DNA from: Rhodoferax ferrireducens
GTDB lineage: Bacteria > Pseudomonadota > Gammaproteobacteria > Burkholderiales > Burkholderiaceae_C
Direction of reading: 5' to 3'
Length of the DNA stretch: 64,000 nt
Assembly (NCBI GenBank): GCA_002083775.1
Contig: MTEI01000001.1
Location: forward strand, 372,001-436,000
Below, one piece after another: positions 59,869 to 64,000 of this stretch; positions within the stretch are counted from its first letter, which is position 1, and the number at the start of each line of letters is the position of its first letter. A program made the position numbers and the translations under genes. The notes under the pieces are model-generated. The model saw nothing but the letters and a program-made list of their open reading frames with translations, did not search any database and was not told the DNA's origin.

Positions 59869-60393
59869 ATGGCGATTTATGAAGTTGATGGCATCAGCCC
59901 CACAGTGTCCGAATCGGCCTGGGTGGCTGACAGCGCGCAGGTGATGGGTGACGTGGTGCTGGGTGAGCAGGTGGGCATCTGGTTTGGCGTGGTGGCGCGC
60001 GGTGACACGGCGCCCATTCGCATTGGCGCGCGCACCAATATCCAGGATTTGAGCGTGCTGCATGCGGATGTGGGCATGCCTTTGACCATTGGTTCGGGCG
60101 TGACGGTAGGCCACAAGGCCATGTTGCACGGCTGCACCGTGGGTGACGACAGCCTGATCGGTATTGGTGCGGTGGTGCTCAACGGCGCAAAGATCGGCAA
60201 GGGTTGCCTGGTAGGGGCCGGTGCGCTGGTCACCGAAGGCAAAGAATTCCCAGATGGTTCAATGATCATTGGCAGCCCGGCCAAAGTGGTGCGCAGCCTC
60301 ACACCGGAGCAATTGCAGGGTTTGCGCCAAAGTGCCGACCACTATGTGGCCAATGCGCAGCGTTTTAAAACCACGCTCAGCAAAATCGCCTGA
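59869..60393 (+). CDS. Gamma carbonic anhydrase-like hexapeptide-repeat protein
   Basis: A 174-residue left-handed beta-helix protein of the YrdA/PaaY/CaiE group. Metal-binding His candidates lie in [14 protein letters not shown]. Hexapeptide turns repeat through [21 protein letters not shown] and [17 protein letters not shown]. It probably binds zinc or iron at trimer interfaces; whether it hydrates CO2 is unknown. Followed by hslO after 32 bases. Confidence 0.93.
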   Translation: MAIYEVDGISPTVSESAWVADSAQVMGDVVLGEQVGIWFGVVARGDTAPIRIGARTNIQDLSVLHADVGMPLTIGSGVTVGHKAMLHGCTVGDDSLIGIGAVVLNGAKIGKGCLVGAGALVTEGKEFPDGSMIIGSPAKVVRSLTPEQLQGLRQSADHYVANAQRFKTTLSKIA

Positions 60394-60425
60394 GCCATTT
60401 CGCCTGAGTCAACGGAGAACCCGAC

Positions 60426-61412
60426 TTGTCAGAGATTCATAAATTTTTATTCGATGGCCTGCCGGTTCGCGGTGTGCTGGTGCGCCTGAGTGATGCCTGG
60501 CGCGAAATTTTGAGCCGCCGTGCCGCCAACACCAGCCACGGTGCTTATCCGCTGCCGCTGCAAAACCTGCTGGGCGAGATGACCGCCGCCGCGGTGCTGA
60601 TGCAGTCCAACATCAAGTTTGACGGGGCCTTGGTGCTACAGATTTTTGGCGACGGGCCGGTCAAACTGGCGGTGGTGGAGGTGCAGCCAGATTTTGGCCT
60701 GCGCGCCACCGCGACCCTGAATGGCACGCTGGATGAGGCCGCCAGCCTGAGCCAGATGGTGAATGTGGACAACGTGGGTCGCTGCGCGATCACCCTCGAC
60801 CCGCAAAACCGCCAGCCCGGCCAGCAGCCTTACCAAGGGGTGGTGCCGTTGTTTGGCGACCACCACGAGAAGCTGGAAAAGTTCAGCGATGTGCTCCAGC
60901 ACTACATGCTGCAAAGTGAACAGCTCGACACCACGCTGGTGCTGGCCGCTGACGACAAGGTGGCCGCCGGGCTGCTGATCCAGCGCCTGCCGATGCAGGG
61001 CGCTGGCAATCTGTCCGGTGGATCGGCCTATGCCCATGAGGACGAGATTGGCCGCAACGAAGACTACAAGCGCATTTCTTTGCTGGCATCCAGCCTCAAA
61101 CGCGAAGAGCTGCTGAATCTGGACGCTGACAGCGTCCTGCACCGACTGTTCTGGGATGAGGATGTGCTGCGGTTTGAGCCTTTGAAGGGCGACAATGGGC
61201 CGCGCTTTGCCTGCACCTGCAGCCGCGAGCGGGTCAGCCGCATGCTGCTGAGTCTGGGCGCACAGGAGGCAGAGAGCATCTTGCAGGAACGCCCTGATAT
61301 TGAGGTGGGGTGTGATTTTTGCGGCCAGCAATACCGCTTTGATGCGGTGGACGCCGCGCTGATCTTTCGCCAGCCAGACCAGTTGCCCCCGGTGGCTGGG
61401 GACGTGCACTGA
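60426..61412 (+). CDS. hslO: Redox-regulated chaperone Hsp33
   Basis: A 328-residue chaperone activated by oxidation. The N-terminal substrate domain includes LLGEMTAAAVLMQSNIKFDGALVLQ, and the C-terminal zinc switch has FACTCS (CxC) and CDFC (CxxC). It protects unfolded proteins under hypochlorite or peroxide stress. The start is TTG at 60426 with GGAGA 10-14 bases upstream, an uncommon start codon. Convergent with zapA, four bases apart. Confidence 0.95.
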   Translation: MSEIHKFLFDGLPVRGVLVRLSDAWREILSRRAANTSHGAYPLPLQNLLGEMTAAAVLMQSNIKFDGALVLQIFGDGPVKLAVVEVQPDFGLRATATLNGTLDEAASLSQMVNVDNVGRCAITLDPQNRQPGQQPYQGVVPLFGDHHEKLEKFSDVLQHYMLQSEQLDTTLVLAADDKVAAGLLIQRLPMQGAGNLSGGSAYAHEDEIGRNEDYKRISLLASSLKREELLNLDADSVLHRLFWDEDVLRFEPLKGDNGPRFACTCSRERVSRMLLSLGAQEAESILQERPDIEVGCDFCGQQYRFDAVDAALIFRQPDQLPPVAGDVH

Positions 61413-61416
61413 ATCG

Positions 61417-61743
61417 TTACAGGAGCCGATCGTCCTGGTTGAGCGCGGCATCGAGCCGTCCGAGCAGCGCACTGAGCTTGTCTGAAGAGATGCTGGCTTG
61501 GCCAGAAGATGCCGCAGGGGTGTGCGTAAGCGTCGCCTTGGCGTTCTGGTCGGTGAGGTCGAACGCCAGGTTCAGCGCCGCCAGCACGGCAATGCGGTCA
61601 CGGGCGCGCACCTTGCCGCCATCACGAATCTTGCACATGGCGGTGTCGACCCGCTCCACCGCGTCAAGCAAACGCGCGTCGCCACCGTCGGGGCAACCCA
61701 GAAGGTAGCTCTGTCCCATGATCTGCACTTCAAGCTGCTTCAT
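61417..61743 (-). CDS. zapA: Cell division protein ZapA
   Basis: A 108-residue FtsZ-bundling protein. MKQLEVQIMGQSYLLGCPDG and the phrase LLDAVERVDTAMCKIRDGGKVRARDRIAVLAALNLAFDL are typical of ZapA, and the C-terminal half is a coiled coil. Coupled to the upstream coiled-coil gene by a four-base overlap. Confidence 0.94.
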   Translation of the reverse strand: MKQLEVQIMGQSYLLGCPDGGDARLLDAVERVDTAMCKIRDGGKVRARDRIAVLAALNLAFDLTDQNAKATLTHTPAASSGQASISSDKLSALLGRLDAALNQDDRLL

Positions 61744-61997
61744 GCATCACCTCGCGCCGGGGCGGTCTTGAAGGCCGGCTTGACGGTGCTGCCACCAGGT
61801 TCCCCCGGCAGTCGCTCCAGCAAGGCGTCCACCCGGGCGCGCGCCGCGCCCAAGCGCGACTTGAGCGAATCGCGCTCTTGTGTGAGGGTGTCAATTTGCT
61901 GGTTGAGCAGGTTGTTGGTGCGCATGAGTTCTTCATAGCGCACCAGCAGGCGTTCAACACGCTCGGTGATTTGGTCGATTTGGGACGAGTCCGGCAT
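61740..61997 (-). CDS. Small coiled-coil protein (ZapB-like/TIGR02449)
   Basis: An 85-residue protein starting MPDSSQIDQITERVERLL. It is one long coiled coil (residues about 8-60, RTNNLLNQQIDTLTQERDSLKSRLGAARARVDALLERL) with a Pro/Lys tail. Its position directly before zapA with an ATGA overlap suggests a ZapB-like division role; that is inferred. A longer in-frame extension to 62390 runs through bluB and is not real. Confidence 0.85.
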   Translation of the reverse strand: MPDSSQIDQITERVERLLVRYEELMRTNNLLNQQIDTLTQERDSLKSRLGAARARVDALLERLPGEPGGSTVKPAFKTAPARGDA

Positions 61998-62046
61998 AGT
62001 CGGGCATTGTAGGGTTTGGCGACCTTGGCCGGGCCGAAACCTGCCA

Positions 62047-62829
62047 TCAAGCGGGGTCGCAGACGGCTTGCAGTGTGGCGCTGGCGCTGCAGTCCCGCGC
62101 AACAGCCTCGGCGTGCTGCAACTGCGCCAGCAGCGGGTGCTGGTCATCACGCTGACCCCAGGTGTCAAAGTAGAGCAAGTCGGTAATGGGCAGGCGCGGC
62201 AGCCAGCCAGCGGTTTCCAGCTCTGGTTTGTCCAAGAAACGGCCGACGTAACCGACACACAAATAGGCAATCGGTGTGATGTGCCGGGGAATGCCCAGCG
62301 CGTCTTGGAGCGCAGCCTCATGGAAGATGCTGACCCAGCCCACGCCCAACCCTTCAGCGCGCGCCGCAAGCCAAAAGTTTTGCACCGCACACACGCTGCT
62401 GAACAGGTCCATGGTGGGGATATGCGTGCGCCCGATCACCGCCGGGCCGGTGCGCGCACGGTCGCAGGTGATGCAGATGCCGACGGGCGACTCCACAATG
62501 CCTTCGAGTTTGAGCGCCTGGTAGGTGGTGCGTTTTTCGCCTTCAAACATCTCAGCCGCCTGTGCATGCGCCACGGCAAAGGCATCGCGCACCCGGTGTT
62601 TGACCTCGTCAGACTGCACCACCAGGAAGTTCCACGGCTGCATGAAACCCACCGACGGCGCGTGGTGGGCCGCGGTGAGAACGCGGCTTAGCACCTCGTC
62701 AGGCACAGGCGTGGGCAAAAACTGGCTACGAACGTCGCGGCGTGAAAAGATGGCTTGGTAGACGGCGTCGCGCGCCGAATCGGTGAAGGCGTGCGGATCC
62801 CGGGCGGTTGCTGTCGGCGTTGATTTCAT
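62047..62829 (-). CDS. bluB: 5,6-dimethylbenzimidazole synthase BluB
   Basis: A 260-residue nitroreductase-like enzyme that splits reduced FMN with oxygen to make the lower ligand of vitamin B12. FMN-binding features RRDVRSQFLPTPVPDEVLSRVLTAAHHAPSVGFMQPWNFLVV and the C-terminal GVGWVSIFHE, CVGYV are typical. The gene lies behind a cobalamin riboswitch, so it is made when B12 is low. Confidence 0.95.
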   Translation of the reverse strand: MKSTPTATARDPHAFTDSARDAVYQAIFSRRDVRSQFLPTPVPDEVLSRVLTAAHHAPSVGFMQPWNFLVVQSDEVKHRVRDAFAVAHAQAAEMFEGEKRTTYQALKLEGIVESPVGICITCDRARTGPAVIGRTHIPTMDLFSSVCAVQNFWLAARAEGLGVGWVSIFHEAALQDALGIPRHITPIAYLCVGYVGRFLDKPELETAGWLPRLPITDLLYFDTWGQRDDQHPLLAQLQHAEAVARDCSASATLQAVCDPA

Positions 62830-62886
62830 GACATTCCCCTGTCAAATGGAAACAAAGTGAACTGCCTGGCCGTGCAGCTTGTGATG

Positions 62887-63078
62887 TTTCAGGCCGGTCT
62901 TCTGACTTGGATTCACTTGAGCCAGGCGCCTTCCCGGCTCGCGCCAGTGGCAATTGGAGCGCTCAGAAAATTGCTTTTCGAGCGCCGAGCCTGGCCCATC
63001 TTCCTTACAGCGTTGGGCACGTGGCGGACTTGCACCGCCTTCCCGATTCTCCCGAAGCCTGGCGGCTGAGGGCACCTG
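62887..63078 (-). promoter_or_regulatory. Cobalamin riboswitch upstream of bluB
   Basis: On the minus strand: GGTGCCCTCAGCCGCCAGGC, GGGAATCGGGAAGGCGGTGC-type core, AAGTCCGCCACG, CTGTAAGGAAGATGGGCC, then GCCACTGGCGCGAGCCGGGA with AAGTCAGAAGACCGGCC closing it. These are the conserved core pieces of the adenosylcobalamin riboswitch. About 58 bases separate it from bluB. Expected to switch off bluB when B12 binds. Confidence 0.92.
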
Positions 63079-63119
63079 AAGGGCCGGATCATAGATGAGG
63101 GCGGCGTTAGAATCCGCAG

Positions 63120-63335
63120 CGTTGGTGCTCGCGGTGTGGTTCACACATCGCAGTTCAACGGGAAGCAGGAGGGTGAGACTCAGCCGAGCCAAGCCTAACC
63201 TGCGCTGCCCCCGCAACGGTAAGTGGACGAACCCTTTGGGGTTCCGCTGCCATCAAGACCACTGAATGTCGTCAAGAACATTTGGGAAGGGGATGGCGGT
63301 AGATCCATCAGCCCGGATACCGGCCAACACGGTGG
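63120..63335 (+). promoter_or_regulatory. Cobalamin riboswitch upstream of btuB
   Basis: TTGGTGCTCGCGGTGTGGTT starts the aptamer; CGGGAAGCAGGAGGGTGAGA, CTGCGCTGCCCCCGCAACGG, AAGACCACTGAATG, GGGAAGGGGATGGC and CATCAGCCCGGATACCGGCC complete the conserved core. The short hairpin GCGCC-TTTAA-GGCGC at about 63341-63355 may be part of the expression platform before btuB. Confidence 0.95.
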
Positions 63336-63418
63336 CTGTGCGCCTTTAAGGCGCGCAACCGTGACGCTCATGCACTGTCGGGGACGATGGTGAGAGCTCT
63401 TTGATGGTTCTTTTCACT

Positions 63419-64000
63419 ATGAAATCTTTTGCTTTTTCGATGCGCAAACGCGCATCCGTGCGCCTATGCGCGACTGTTGTGTCCGTGTTGGTGGCTTTTC
63501 CGGTTCTGGCGCAGAGCCAGACGGCGGGGACGTTGGGGGAGGTGGTGGTGACGGCGACGCGCACCCAGCAAAACTTGACCGACGTTTTGGCGGACATCAC
63601 GATTGTGGACATGGCGCAGATCGAGCGCAGCGGTGCTACCGGGCTGGCCGACGTGCTGGCTCGCTTGCCTGGGGTGGAGATTCAGCGTAACGGCGGGGTG
63701 GGGGGAACCACCTCGGTGTATCTGCGAGGCGGTGAGAGCCGTTTTACCGCTGTTTACATTGATGGCATCCGCATTGACTCGCAATCAACCGGTGGTGCTT
63801 CCTGGGAAGCCATTCCGCTGGGGCAGATTGACCGCGTGGAAGTCTTGCGTGGACCGGCGGCAGCGGTGTATGGCTCGGACGCGCTCAGCGGCGTGATTCA
63901 GATTTTCACGCGTCGTGGCGAGGGCGGTTTTGCACCCTATGTGGGTTTTGGCTTGGGTTCTGATGCCTTGCGTAAGGTGGAGGCCGGCTTCAGCGGCTCG
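63419..64000 (+). CDS. btuB: TonB-dependent vitamin B12 receptor, N-terminal part
   Basis: The gene runs off the window; 194 codons are visible. The signal peptide is MKSFAFSMRKRASVRLCATV through LVAFPVLAQ. The TonB box region is TLGEVVVTATRTQQ, followed by the plug domain (LADVLARLPGVEIQRNGG, TSVYLRGGESRFTAVYIDGIRIDSQ, IDRVEVLRGPAAAVYGSDALSGVIQIFT). It imports cobalamin across the outer membrane. The riboswitch upstream supports B12 as the ligand. Confidence 0.93.
   Translation, partial: MKSFAFSMRKRASVRLCATVVSVLVAFPVLAQSQTAGTLGEVVVTATRTQQNLTDVLADITIVDMAQIERSGATGLADVLARLPGVEIQRNGGVGGTTSVYLRGGESRFTAVYIDGIRIDSQSTGGASWEAIPLGQIDRVEVLRGPAAAVYGSDALSGVIQIFTRRGEGGFAPYVGFGLGSDALRKVEAGFSGS

Noticed and set aside
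61413..61416. 6S RNA gene, often found downstream of zapA
   Set aside because: Only four bases lie between zapA and hslO, so there is no room for it here.
61998..62390. Long N-terminal extension of the coiled-coil gene upstream of zapA
   Set aside because: It overlaps bluB in another frame and has no family likeness; the ATG at 61997 gives a compact protein.
1..64000. CRISPR arrays, prophage, insertion sequences, tRNA and rRNA genes
   Set aside because: No regular spacer repeats, structural phage genes, transposase frames or tRNA-like folds were recognised by eye. A tRNAscan or Rfam run would settle the RNA genes.

Overview
The window is GC-rich, gene-dense DNA with no rRNA, tRNA, CRISPR array, prophage or intact insertion sequence that I could see. 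The gene families (endonuclease-type MutL with a DMHA motif, stand-alone UbiC, PEP-CTERM protein, frcBCA fructose transporter, tandem glycine riboswitch before gcvT) and the dispersed short palindromes suggest a betaproteobacterium, most likely Comamonadaceae near Rhodoferax or Polaromonas. That placement is inference; no marker gene fixes it.

Layout. 1-1.9 kb: gcvH (cut by the window edge) and gcvT on the minus strand behind a tandem glycine riboswitch. 1.9-12.6 kb: housekeeping and catabolic genes: NlpC/P60 lipoprotein, ETF-ubiquinone oxidoreductase, an SDR with a TetR-like operator, DMT transporter, ubiC with a thioesterase, a DUF2934 basic protein, a PAS-LuxR regulator divergent from a two-subunit CoA-transferase, and SMR and MATE efflux pumps. 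12.7-17.9 kb: a small defence/toxin patch with an antitoxin beside a collapsed vapC, a DUF4258/DUF2283 pair, and a very large MmeI-like (type IIL) restriction-modification gene. 18-23.7 kb: PEP-CTERM protein, zinc-ribbon protein, DMT transporter, brnT-brnA-mutL, DedA protein. 23.7-27.3 kb: an Mla-like lipid ABC transporter (permease, ATPase, MCE protein, lipoprotein). 27.3-34.1 kb: VTT-domain/flavin oxidoreductase fusion, DUF547 protein, ATP-grasp protein, YHS lipoprotein, patatin, second VTT protein. 34.2-42.1 kb: vapBC and a fructose/sugar locus (frcBCA, fucU/rbsD-like, ROK regulator, DNA glycosylase, PfkB kinase, FrcK-like kinase). 42-45.1 kb: amiC, tsaE, queG. 45.3-53.7 kb: a dipeptide-use cluster (enolase-superfamily epimerase, AstE/AspA-type hydrolase, complete Dpp-like ABC transporter) and an NRDE protein. 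53.7-64 kb: TIR-domain membrane protein, YqiA-like hydrolase, AEC transporter, xerD, HDOD protein, DUF455 protein, gamma-carbonic anhydrase homologue, hslO, zapA and partner, then bluB and btuB (partial), each behind its own cobalamin riboswitch, head to head.

The most unusual signal is a family of about 45-55 bp imperfect palindromes (called family A here). I count at least 17 copies. About eleven lie inside reading frames without breaking them. Unrelated proteins therefore carry the same short peptides: the oxidoreductase fusion and TsaE share KGQRPIS, and MutL and the restriction enzyme share PNQPPA. This resembles the Rickettsia palindromic elements in behaviour. A second palindrome family (family B, GTCATCCCGG...CCGGGAT) occurs in six places, and a REP-like hairpin sits in frame inside the restriction-modification gene.
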